Origin: Cyclina sinensis
Taxonomy: Eukaryota; Mollusca; Bivalvia; Venerida; Veneridae
Length of the DNA: 64,000 nucleotides
Direction of reading: 5' to 3'
Assembly: GCA_012932295.1 (NCBI GenBank)
Contig: JAAONU010000011.1
Span: 46,998,352 to 47,062,351, forward strand
Numbering within the stretch: the stretch's first letter is position 1; each line of letters begins with the position of its first letter. This document shows positions 53,231 to 64,000 of this stretch, in pieces. Under the pieces are notes generated by a model. The model did not search any database, was not told where the DNA came from, and worked only from the letters and a program-made list of their open reading frames with translations. The position numbers were made by a program, and so were the translations under genes.

Positions 53231-55830
53231 TTTTGTGTTGCCCTTTCTAAGAAACGGCGATACATATATCGCTTTGTCAGTCGGTCCATCACGAAAACTT
53301 AACGTTGGCTATAACTTTGCCATTTCTTAACATTTCCTCATCAAACTTTCAAATTATATTGCTTACGACAACAGGGTCATGATGATGCTAAAATCTTTAG
53401 GTCAAGGTCACATGTGACAGAGTTATGCCCCTTTTTATACCCCCACCACAAAATGTAATATAATGGATTCGCTTTGTCGCGCCGTCGGTCCGTCCGTCAA
53501 TCCGTTGGTCGGTCGGTCCGTCCGTCCGTCTCCATTATCGTGTCCGCTCTATAAATCCTATACAAACTGAAGGATTTTCTTCAAACTTGGCTGAAATGTT
53601 CACCTCAACAAGGGGATGTGCAGAACCCATGTTGCCCATGTGTCAGCTCAAGGTCAAGGTCACAATTGAAGGTCAAATATCAAACAATCAAATATTAGAC
53701 ATTATGTCGTGTCTGCTCTGTAAGTCCTACACTAATTGAAAGATTTTCTTTAATCTTGGCTCAAATGTTCACCTCAACAAGGGGATGTGCAGGACCCATG
53801 TTACCCTTTTGCCTGCTTAAGGTCAAGGTCACACTTGAAGGTCAAAAATTGACTTAGAAAATATTCTTAAATTTTAACATGTATTTGAATATTTCTGAAA
53901 CTAGAAAACGTATTTGCTTGAAACTTAAAATATATATGAAGTGTCACAATTAGGATATGCAGGTCAAGTTTCATAACTCTGTATCGCATTTTGACAAAGT
54001 TATGCCCCTTTTTAAGTCTTCAAATTTACATACAATAGAATATTAGACAATATGTCGTGTCCGCTCTATAAATCCTATACTAATGGAAGAATTTTCTTCA
54101 AACTTTACTCAAATGTTCAACTCAACAAGGTTATGTGCAGAACCCATGTTACCTTTGTGCCGGCTTAAGGTCAAGGTCACACTTGAAGGTCAAAATTGAC
54201 TTAGAAAATCTTCTGAAATTTTAACATGTACTGGAATATTTCTGAAACTAGCACAGGTATTCGCTTGAAACTTAAAAGATATATGAGGTATCACAAGTAA
54301 GATATGCAGGTCAAGTTTCATAACTCTGTATTGCATTTTGACAAAGTTATGCCCCTTTTTAAGTCTTTTAATTTACTTACTATCAATACTAGACAATATG
54401 TTGTGTCCGCTCTATAAATTCTATACTAATGGAAAGATTTTCTTCAAACTTGACTCAAATGTTCACCCCAACTGGGCAATGTGCAGAACCCATCTTACCC
54501 TTGTGCCAGCTTAAGGTCAAGGCCACACTTGCAGGTCAAAAATTGACTTAGAAAATGTTCTGAAATTTTAACATGTACTTGAATATTTCTAAAACTAGAA
54601 CAGATAATCATTTGAAACTTCAAATATATACAAAGTGTCGCAAGTAAGATATGCAGGTCAAATTTCATAACTAAAAAAAGTGGGGGGATAACTTTGTATT
54701 GTATTTTGACAAAGTTAAGTCCATTTTTATGTCTTTAAATTTATTTACTATAATATTTCTTAAACCAAAACAGATATTTACTTGAAACTTAAAATTTATA
54801 TGAATGGTTACAAGCAAGCTCAGATGACGAAAATTCTACAATTCCATTGAATTATGACACAAGTTATGCCCCTTTTAGGCTTAGAAAATGTTCTGATATA
54901 ACCATTAATACTTAAATGTTTCTGAAACTAGAACAGATATTCACGAAAATGAAAGGTTATTTGTAACTGTTTCGAACATGATTTGACAATATATATTTAT
55001 ACTATTACCTGTACAATTTGTTTGTTTTTTTCACCAGAGATAATTTCTTTTTATGTATATGTAGTTGTGCCACTAAAGTTATTCACTTAACCACCTTTCC
55101 ATGTCGTCTTCTGTCAAGGACATTGGTGGGGGTATGAATCGCATTCAGCGATAGTTCTAGTTATACATGGATTTTGTCATGAAAACTTAACGTTGGGAAT
55201 AACTTTGCCATATCTTAACATTTCAACATCAAACTTTCAAATTATATTGCTTACGACAACAGGGTCGTGATGGTGCCAAAATGTGTAGGTCAAGGTCACA
55301 ATTGACAGATTTATGCCCCTTTTTGTACTTGAATTTTGTCATGAAAACTTAACATTGGCTATAACTATGCCATTTCCTAATGTTTCTTCATCAAACTTTC
55401 CAGTTGTAATGCTTACAATTGTATCACTTAAGACAACACCATTTCTCAAGGGCAGATAACCCTCAAATTTATTTTTGCAATGTTATGCCCCTTTTTCAAG
55501 TTAAAATATTTGGTTAACCTTTTTCTTTATGTCCATGTCTCAAAAAGTGTCAAGGATATTCCATTCAAACTTGGAATACTTGATCACCAGCAAGACCCCT
55601 GCAAAGATTGTTGGTACCCATGTCCCTGGGGTCACATTTAGCATTACCCCCAGGGGTCACTTGATTTTGCTTATACTTATATATAGGAAAAAAACTTCTT
55701 AAGCCTAGAAATAAAATATTAACTGACATGAGATGGGTAAGTACTCCCCCCCACCGTCCCCTCTGCATTGTATGACTAGGTACTTCCCCTGCCCCAGTCA
55801 AATTTTTCACTTGGGCCTCTTGTTTAACTT
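53231..55830 (+). repeat. Dispersed repeat A, split by repeat B
   Basis: Left part 53231-53436 ('gaaaacttaacgttggctat', 'aggtcaaggtcacatgtgac', 'gttatgccccttttt'). The same phrases recur after 55160 ('cttaacgttgggaataact', 'aggtcaaggtcacaattgac'), ending near 55830. One insertion (53437-55160) apparently splits it. Non-coding. Confidence 0.6.
53437..55160 (+). repeat. Dispersed repeat B with four ~345-bp units
   Basis: Ends ATACCCCCACCA (53437) and TGGTGGGGGTAT (55124-55135) are inverted repeats. Inside, units start near 53536, 53703, 54051 and 54396, marked by 'tgtcgtgtccgctctataaa', 'atgttcacctcaacaaggg', 'ttaaggtcaaggtcacactt' and 'gacaaagttatgcccctt'. A (GGTCCGTC)n run (53486-53530) lies near the left end. 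No ORF of note. Confidence 0.8.
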
Positions 55831-55834
55831 ACCT

Positions 55835-56440
55835 TATAATTAATTATCCAGCACTGAGAAAAGTGGAGTATGCTGTCTGTGGACAGGTCTTGTTGTACTT
55901 TGACAAGCATGCTGTCTTTTCCAGCAGGCTCTTGTTTACCTTTTTAGTTATTCTAACAGAGTACCCAAGGGCGACACAAGTGTTCCACTGAACACCCATC
56001 TAGTTTTTTAAATATGTAGATACTTGGCCTCCACCCCCCATCAGTCCCTCCCTCACCCCTCCCCCCTCCTCAGATTTCTTTTTTTCCTAAGAGTAACCCC
56101 CCCCCCCCCCCCTCCCAACTCAGGGGCCCAATTTTTTTTTCTAATACATAGGTACTTGACTTCTGAGAAATACACTTTGAGTTAATGAATTGGAAACACA
56201 TCTTATTCAGGTAACCAGGTCAAGAACTCTGTGAAATTATTGAGCTTGAGGTATTCAAATGTTGAATGCAAAATGATTTGAGCATTTGAACACTTTAAAA
56301 TGAACAAATTTTACCATCACTAAAAAAAAAGCCTGAATTCCTTGACAGCTGTTCATTTGTTTATCAAAATATATTAAAACTTCAGTGGGAGTGAAGAAAT
56401 ATCCTGTGAACTTAAAGCAAATGACTCAGAGAATTCAGCT
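55835..56440. other. Low-complexity spacer
   Basis: Contains C-rich stretches (56028-56115, including an 18-base C run) and T runs; no gene seen. Confidence 0.5.
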
Positions 56441-56445
56441 TTTTA

Positions 56446-56902
56446 TGCCCATACCACTTTGGGTTGTGGGCGCCATATAGATTTGTCCTGTCCCGCTGAA
56501 TGCTGTCCCATATGTAGATCAGTTTGTGTCGTGTGTAACCCCAAACATGTAACAGAGCCATGTAACTTTCTAAGAATAATTGTCAGCATGTGAACTTAAG
56601 CACCTGGGTATTTTGACACAAATTTATTGGAGATTGGCAGAGTTATGGCCCCTGATTAAGCAAGAAATAGCATTTTTAGACTTGTGTCATGTGTTACTCC
56701 AAACGTATAACTGCTAGAGCGATGAAACTTTCTGAGAAAAGTTGTCACCTGGGTATTTTGACACAAATTTAATGGAAATCGGCATAGTTATGCCCCCTGA
56801 TAAAGCTAAGACTTTAGACTTTATACACTTCTGAAATTGAACAGGATTTTTTGTGATAATACAGCAGAATATGGGGGCATCTGTGTCCTATGGACACATC
56901 AG
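56446..56902 (+). repeat. Dispersed repeat with two ~145-bp units
   Basis: Starts 'ttttatgcccataccacttt'. Two units share 'tgtgt(a/t)acccaaac', 'acctgggtattttgacacaa' and 'ggcagagttatggcccctga'. Ends with the hairpin 'tgtgtcctatggacaca' and a 'gggggcat' word. Confidence 0.6.
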
Positions 56903-56904
56903 TA

Positions 56905-58940
56905 GTTTTCTTTAAATTTAAGAGAAGTAAATATATCATTGAAAAAAATAATTTTATGCTTCTATACACTATGAAAATAATGTAGAAAAAATATAAAGTT
57001 AATAGGATTCGATGCCATGCACTTATGTCAATAAAAATAGGAGTGATGAATTTAATAAACCACTACGGCACAGAGCCTGTCAAAATATAAATATATTGAT
57101 TGAGTATCTACCCTTTGTCAAACTGGGTAAATCTTTTACCGATAAAGGTATTATGATGAGATTCTGTAACGAAAAATGAGACAGTAACTCAGTTTAGAAT
57201 AGTTTACAAATGTTCTTCACATTACAACTAGAATTTCTATATGTATAAATATTTTCTTTTTTATTCATTGTCAACCCATCTGTGAGCCAGTCACTTTAAA
57301 CAGCAGCAAATATTTATCTTATAATAAAGGTTACAAAATACATCAACAACAGTAGTGTTGAAAAGTCACTAGAACTCATCACATGACAATATAACAAAAA
57401 AATAAGATGACATAGGAACAGTTTTTAGCTTGACTATACAAAGTAAGTTGAGCTTTTCTACTCATCAAGGTGTCGTCTGTGGTTAAGGTTTACAACTTAT
57501 TATCATGCATATTTTGCCTATTGATTTAATACTTCACTTATCTCTTCAGGGGCATTAAACTAACAAGTTAGATAACTCATGACCAAATTTAAGGCAAATC
57601 ATAGCTCTTGTTTGACATAGAAATCTTGGGTAAAATTTTGCTTGCAGCATACCTTCATACTTATTTCTCAGCAATCTTTAGTGGGATTGACTTGAACCTT
57701 TTAAGAGATGTTAAGGGACATCAGACCTTAAAGTAAGATAACTCTTGACAGAATTTATTGTAAATTATTGCTCCTTTAAAACTTAAAAAATTTAGTTAAG
57801 GCTTTAGGTGCAATGAAAATTGATTACAATTTGCATATAATTCACTTTGATGCTTATATTTTTATAACCAGCTGTGATTCTCTCTTGATTCACATACATG
57901 TACATTTAAATTATAAATTTATTAAAGTTTTGGTTTGTATTTTATAGAATGAATATTAATCAGTGTATGAGCATAGTAAGTAATAAAAAAAGAAAAGAAA
58001 ACAGATCTGCTTTATTTTGGTGTCCAACTGTCCATTGTAGGATTTATCAGATGTGACACACCTTTAGAAATTTTCCTGCACATACAGTTATCTCAATATT
58101 TTACAAGATTTTGTCATTTAAATATGACTTGAGTGCAGCTGCATTGTTTTATGAAATGCAAGTTATTTGGGATCATAGTTAAGTATAAATTTTTGCCATT
58201 TGAACAGAGATACCACCTACAGATCCAAAATGGTGGAAGCATTGCTCTGACTGGCTGATTAAAGGTCACAAGAATGTGACCTTCCATTGGTCATCTTAGA
58301 TCCAAATAGCTTAGCAATTTTGATGATATAGTAGACTATGAGTTGAATATTATATAATGCCATTCTTTGTGTCCTGTTTGAGGTCATTATTTTACAAGTA
58401 AAAGCATGTTTTTCATTATGCATTGATATTGGAGACCTATTATCATTATCATGACATTATGTGATTCTTTATTGGTCCATTAATGATTGGTCTGCTACTG
58501 TTATTTGTTATTGGCTTTGATATGCCACATTAGATTAGAATTTACAAGCTCTACTATCTATTGTCTTCATGGTAAAGCCATATATTTGTAAATATAGTTA
58601 TTCAATACTTGTTACAAAAGGAACAAACTACCCTATGTTGGTAAATATTGGCTTATTATGATGCAGACTTAGAACAAAAGTGAGGGAAATTGTCTGAGTG
58701 GAACACTGGTGTTGCGATCAATATCCACTCACAACAATCAGAGGTTTTTTGATCAGAAGTAACAGACTTCACTGTCTTGGAAATCGCTATGTATCTTAAG
58801 TCAGATTGATAACTGTGTAGGAGGCACCGTCCCTGTTTGGGAATAAATGAAAATCTTTCTCCTAGCCTTAACATGCATATAGTAAATTGATTAAAAGAAT
58901 CGGGGGAATAAAATGTCTTCTGTTTTATCATGGCTCATTG
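56905..58940. other. No gene recognised
   Basis: AT-rich sequence with a possible fragment of another dispersed repeat (57425-57730, 'aagtaagttgagcttttcta'). No coding exon supported. Confidence 0.4.
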
Positions 58941-58941
58941 T

Positions 58942-61400
58942 TTTTATGCCCCTGAAGGGAGGCATACAGTTTTTGAACTGTCCGTCATTCTCTCCATCCG
59001 TCAAGGACAAGGCCTTCCCACTGACCTATATTTGTTTGACCTTGACCCCTGAATGACCTTTACCTTGAAGATTAAATTGTCCAAAAACTTCAACATTGCC
59101 AATTACTTCCTTATTAATAAGTGGATTTACTTCATACTTGGACACAACACCCCTTTGGACAAGACCTTCCCACTGACCTTTAATTATTTGACCATGACCC
59201 CTGAATATCCAATTGTCCAAAAACTAATATTTGGCCATAACTTCCAAATTAGTAAGTGGATTTACTTCATACTTGGACACAACACCCCTTTGGACAAGAC
59301 CTTCCCACTGACCTTTAATTATTTGACCATGACCCCTGAATATCCAATTGTCCAAAAACTAATATTTGGCCATAACTTCCAAATTAGTACAGTACGCTCA
59401 GCGCGGATTTTGCAAAACCCGCGAGACCCCGCGAATGAGACTCATCGCGGACGAAATTTTGCACAAAATTTGTCTGAGAGACCCCGCGGACTGAAAATGT
59501 TCACCACCGCGGACATAAATCTGTGGCCGTAAGCGTCTCCCCGCGGAACGCCGCGGTAAACCGCGGCGGAACGCGGTGGTCAATCACCGCGGATCGCGGT
59601 GAAAACTGTAACTTTTTACGATTAATTTTTAAAACCTTACTACTTAAAATATAGAAAATTTGATTTTGTAATAAAAAAAAAATTATGTAAATACAATGTA
59701 TTTGTTGTTTGTACATGTTGTTGTTCTCTCGTTATTGAATTACCATGAACAAAAATACTCTAAATCGCGGCAAATCATTGTCATATTAAATTCAAAAAAT
59801 AGAGTAGATCTGCAAGTTCATGGTTGTGAAAACCACTTTTTAGTCAAATACTGAATAACCTCGGTGTACGGCATGTACGAAAAAGTAACAAGAGACAAAT
59901 ATGAAAACGTCAACTTTTGTTTCTTACACCATGAAAACTTAATCCTTGTCAATATCTCCTTACAAAACTAGGTGTTACTATTTATAGATTTTCCGAAAAT
60001 GAGAATTGAAAGTAGAGAGCAAGCATCCAAAAGCATGCAGCATTAGATCATGTGATGTAGAAAAGGCGGTAAAATACTGGGATTTTTTTTATGGAAAATT
60101 ACTCAGGCTTGCTGTCAAAGGTTAGCTCCTGAATTACAACCAATAAAAATACGGTGTTGTATCACGTGTAAAGATCATAGGTCACGGGAATTGTGATTGA
60201 CAGGTTGTTCCTTTGAGGCTACATATAGGTTTCACAATAATATTACGATATCAAAGATTGTGAAATTCATCCCCAAATGATAGAAATATAAAAGGGAAGT
60301 GTTGAGCCACTGAAATTTACAAGTGTTTGTTATGCTCGAAAAAATATATTTATACAAGATCTGTAGATTTCACTTTCAAACCAGAGCTTAGATTGGTTTA
60401 TAAACTAGTTTGAAAAAAAGGTGATTTAGTTTGTATTTACGTATGTTATTCACACAGGTGTCAGCTGTGATTTTGAGTTAATCTGAAGACATGTTGCCCT
60501 TTGTAAAAAGTTGAAAGCCGCTATTGAGTGACGTAATTTCTTTGACAGTTAAAGCAGTTCACTTAAAATAACCCCGATAATTAGCATGTGTAACAAGTAA
60601 TTGTTGTTAGGAATGTTCTAATTTGCGACGGTTTTGGATAGTTCAAGGGAACAAGGATGCTGTAGTATACTCTGTAGTATGTAGTTTGTGTCTATCGACG
60701 CGGTCACTCCAAATTTTACAATCAAAACAAAGGTAACGTTTTTCATTTTAAATGCCGTTTCAATATTTTTACATCTAAAATTTTAACTAATGTTATTACC
60801 GTTTAAGTATTTTGATTGATTTAAAGTCATCTTGTAAAAAAAGAACATGGTGAAAATTTTATAAAATAAACATTTAATTTTGAGCTATAGTTATAATAGC
60901 CGCCGCGTTCCGCCGCGAGAAACAGGTAACCGATTTTATCGATAATTTAAATATAATCGTCGGTATTTTGTCCGCGGTGGAAACAACTGGACACCGCGGA
61001 TCGCGGCGGAAATTAGCCCTCTCATCGCGGACGTCCGCCGCGTTTGTCCGCGATAAGAAAAAATTGTCCGCGGTGGTATCGCGGAAAAGGCAGAATCCGC
61101 GCTGAGCGTACTGTATGTGGATACACTTCATACTTAAACACAACATCTCTTTGGACAAGGCCTTTCCTCTGACCTATGTTTGTTTGACCTTGACCCCTGA
61201 ATGACCTTCACCTTGAAGATCCAATTGTCCAAAAACTTTAACATTGCCCATAACTTCCTTATAAGTAAATGGAATTACTTCTACTTGGACACAATCCCCT
61301 TTGGATAAGACCTTCCCACGAACCTATATTTATTTGACCTTGACCCCTGAATGACTGGTTCTCAGCTCAAAGGTCAAAGCACCACGTTCTGGGGCATTGT
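58942..61400 (+). repeat. Hairpin/AAGGTCA repeat, ~136-bp units, interrupted
   Basis: Starts TTTTTATGCCCCTGAAGGGA (hairpin). Units are marked by 'gtggatttacttcatacttg' at 59122 and 59258 (136 bp apart), 'gacaagaccttcccactgac' and 'tgaccttgacccctgaatga'. The array resumes at 61116 after the transposon 59390-61113. The open frame 59053-59532 is only this repeat read through and is not a gene. Confidence 0.8.
59390..61113. mobile_element. TA-inserted transposon with CGCGG-rich arms
   Basis: 1724 bp flanked by TA (59388-59389 and 61114-61115). Terminal inverted repeats start CAGTACGCTCAGCGCGGATT at both ends and extend to about 25 bp with one mismatch. It splits a unit of the surrounding 136-bp tandem repeat, so the empty site is visible nearby. 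Both ~215-bp ends are packed with CGCGG/CCGCGG words (about ten on each side) in an AT-rich genome; the 1.3-kb middle is AT-rich without coding capacity. The terminal repeat is shared with 38169-39329. TA target and CAGT start suggest a Tc1/mariner-type mobiliser. Confidence 0.88.
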
Positions 61401-61404
61401 CATC

Positions 61405-62128
61405 TTACAGTGACAGTTCTTATTATTTGTTAAATGTCACAAGCAAAGACATTCATGGTGTTATATGATTGCTGTCTTCAGTATTTTGGTCAGGTAGTTA
61501 AAGTTGCTGATACAGATTGGTAAACTCTAATCCTTGCCTTCCATCTGCCATGCTAGTCTGTTGCTTACCTTTAGACAATCATGGGTCTTTCCTGGGATAG
61601 GTGGTTAATACTGGTACCTCTCAGCAGTGATTCTGCTGGTCAAGCTGTCCAACTTCACAACTGAAAACATTTTGAAGGGAAGCATAAAACAAAATTCTTA
61701 CTTCTACTTTTTCCTTTTTTAATGAAGACTCCTTCCTGCGAGAAGAGCCTGCTTCACTTTCTTCATATAATTAACCACACTCTTGACATTTTTTTTACAG
61801 TATTGATGTTCCATTGGGGAAAGAATTAATTAAAAGAGGTATTCTTGTCACCCACTTCATTTGCAATATTAATGATGACGACTGTTTAAGGTGTAGTGAA
61901 CTAGCCTGAAGACTGTTACCATAACAACTAGCTGTGGTTCAAAATCTATCTTATTTTACTTACGCTTTAAGCATAATAATATTACAAAAAAAAATATAAA
62001 TCACCAGAAATAGCATTATCATGTTCACTGTAGAAAGAGGGGTGTGTTAAATACAAATGATGCTACACGAAAGTGAAAACCACTTTTTCCTGCCATGTCT
62101 TGATGTAAGTTCTCATTTTGCTACTTAC

Positions 62129-62159
<31 letters not shown>

Positions 62160-62180
62160 ATTTGAAATAAGAATCTGGCA
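61405..62180. other. No gene recognised
   Basis: AT-rich; a 29-base A run at 62129-62157. No coding exon supported. Confidence 0.4.
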
Positions 62181-62182
62181 TT

Positions 62183-63215
62183 TTAGCTCACCTGAGCACT
62201 TTGTGCTCAAAGTGAGATTTTGTGATCGCCCTGTGTCCATTGTGCATTGTGCGTCGTCAACTTTTTACCTTAAACAACATCTCCTAAACCACTTGGTGAA
62301 AAATGATAAAACTTATGATAAAACTTATCAGGAATGTTCCTTGCATAAAGCTTTACTAAAGTTATTCAAAGAATTCAGTTCCATGAAGAGCTCTGATTGC
62401 TATGGCAACAAGAATGAAAAACTTTGAAAATCTTCTTGTCTAAAACTGCTAAGCCCAGAGGTGTGAAATTTTGTATGTAGCATTGTCTAGTGGACTGCTA
62501 GTTTGACCTTAAGTTTGTTCAAATAATGTCCCTGGGGTCACTATTGGCCCTGACCAAGGGGTCACAAGTTATACATAGCAATATAGAAGGAAATCTTTAG
62601 TAATCTTCTTTTTTGAAACCACAAGGCCTAGAGTTTTAAATTTGGCATGAAGCATTGTCTAGTGGATCTCTATGTAGTTTGTTCAAATAATATCCCTGGG
62701 GTCACTATTGGCCCTGCCCAAGGGGTCACAAGTTTTACATAGCAGTATATTAGAAGAAAATCTTTAAAAATCTTCTTGTCTGAAACCACAAGGCCTAGAA
62801 TTCTAAAATTTGGCATGAAGCATTGTCTAGTGAACCAAGCTTGTTCAAATTATTAGATTAGGGTAAAGGTCACAGAGGCTAAAAATAGATTTATCTACTT
62901 TACCTCATAGAGCCTTCATTTATAGACTGAAATCATTGTTATTTGGTATGTAGGTTCCTTGCATAGACCTCTACCCTTAGGTGTGTTTTGAGGTCACTGG
63001 GTCAAAGTCACCATAGCTAATAATAAATATTTCTACTTTCTGTCAGAGAGTCTTTATTTATTGAATGATATTTTAGATATTTGGTTTCAAGGCACCTACA
63101 AATCTTCAGTTAAAAAATGAAATACTGCTTCTTACGTTTGCTTAACAGCAAACCCTCAGCCAAAGTACTCAGATGAGCAATCCAGGGCCATCATGGCCCT
63201 CTTGAATTTTTTATC
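62183..63215 (+). repeat. Dispersed repeat, TAGCTCACCTGAGCA start
   Basis: Starts 'agctcacctgagcactttgt' with the internal hairpin 'gagcactttgtgctc'. Units of ~185 bp share 'tttggcatgaagcattgtct', 'ccctggggtcactattggcc' and 'ccaaggggtcacaagtt'. Ends 'agatgagcaatccagggcca' then 'tcatggccctcttga' (a ggccatcatggcc palindrome). No coding. Confidence 0.7.
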
Positions 63216-64000
63216 AACAGTAAATAATTGATATGGACTGTTTAATATTAAAGATTATATGTGTTCAGAGATACTGGAACAAAATGCTCTGAATTATTTA
63301 CTATGTAATTGTTCTCAGCAGTGATTGGCATACAGAAGCTGTAAAGGTCTAAAGCACTCTATTGATGTACATTTTATAAAATTGTGGATTGATTTTTTTC
63401 AGATATTTGTGCAAGTGTTTGCTCAGTATGGTAGTTGATGTGTTGTTAGTTAGAAAGAGAGAGGAATCCCTATAGGATAACTAGTATGGATCAGAGAATT
63501 ACAAAAGTGTTGGCGGTAATCAGTATAATGTCTGGTTAGGCATATAGACATGGACATATCACATATCACATTGATATAGTCAGAAGTATTTTAACAGATA
63601 CATATTAAGATTGTTTGATTATTCAAGTTAGAATAACATGTCTGGTCTTGACTCTACTCTTCTGAAAGCCTATTGTATGGAAAAAAAGGAATATTATTCA
63701 ATGACATCTTTAATACACATCAAGTAAAATTTGTTGGTTTCATCTTAAAAACTTCAGTACCTAGATTTTGAATCTGCTAAGTATGTTGGTTAGTATAAAT
63801 ATTAGTGTGAAAGTAAGACACTTTTTCAGTGACAAAAATCACCAGACTTTCTGTTTATTGTGTGATCTGTATATAAGATAGCCTGATAGTGATTGCAGTA
63901 GCCTTATATGGGAATGTGATGTGTTATTTCTGATGTATCATAACTGTACCCTCATTTATTGCTCACAATTCCCATCCCAGCCATATTGTGGTCCATATGT
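63216..64000. other. No gene recognised
   Basis: AT-rich sequence to the window end with nothing I can support. Confidence 0.4.

Noticed and set aside
56028..56115. C-rich stretch as a G-quadruplex or regulatory island
   Set aside because: Simple poly-C/poly-T low complexity next to repeats; no additional evidence of function.
59053..59532. 159-codon plus-strand open frame with an internal duplication
   Set aside because: It reads through two copies of the 136-bp tandem repeat and into a transposon end; the duplication is that of the DNA repeat.

Overview
This is a eukaryotic, AT-rich, intron-containing window. Its repeat load points to a mollusc, most likely a bivalve: decayed CR1/Jockey-type LINEs, tRNA-derived SINEs, and many non-coding repeats that start with a TATGCCCC-type hairpin and carry internal ~120-350 bp tandem units rich in AAGGTCA. 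I cannot name the species.

One conserved protein-coding gene is fully resolved. On the minus strand, 36067 down to 19225, 17 coding exons with consistent GT/AG sites and phases give a 2096-residue protein that I identify as zinc finger protein 106 (ZNF106). It has two N-terminal C2H2 fingers, a ~1650-residue mostly disordered middle with basic, Ser-rich and coiled-coil stretches, a C-terminal WD40 propeller, and a final pair of C2H2 fingers. The last pair sits on a small exon (20355-20492) in a frame shared by no long ORF, completed by a 27-bp terminal exon. The introns hold SINE fragments, a hairpin repeat and a 145-bp tandem repeat.

A second, partial gene may start on the minus strand near 2.75 kb. 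It has two short exons with good splice sites, and just upstream a tight cluster of two CRE-type octamers and a palindromic E2F-type site. Other gene-like fragments are a single-finger C2H2 exon (10021-10338), an N-terminal mini-exon present in both arms of a 3.5-kb inverted repeat, and a broken PHD-finger exon inside a transposon.

The rest is mobile DNA. (1) 4.8-7.2 kb: a broken minus-strand LINE. (2) 8.0-11.5 kb: a long-inverted-repeat unit. (3) 14.45-14.79 kb: nine exact-length 37-bp tandem units. (4) 38.1-41.9 kb: a nest of three transposons, two of them inserted at TA. (5) 44.2-45.9 kb: a hAT-like non-autonomous element carrying promoter-type motifs. (6) 46.7-48.3 kb: a plus-strand LINE pseudogene. 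(7) 49.5-50.6 kb: a LINE 3' end finishing in a 4-bp microsatellite. (8) 50.7-63.2 kb: a near-continuous field of the hairpin/AAGGTCA repeats, with a CGCGG-rich TA-inserted transposon (59390-61113) that shares its terminal repeat with the element at 38169-39329.

The best candidates for something undescribed are the CGCGG-rich TA-inserted transposon family, the long-inverted-repeat unit, and the dispersed repeats that spread nuclear-receptor-like half-sites. All functional statements about these are inference.
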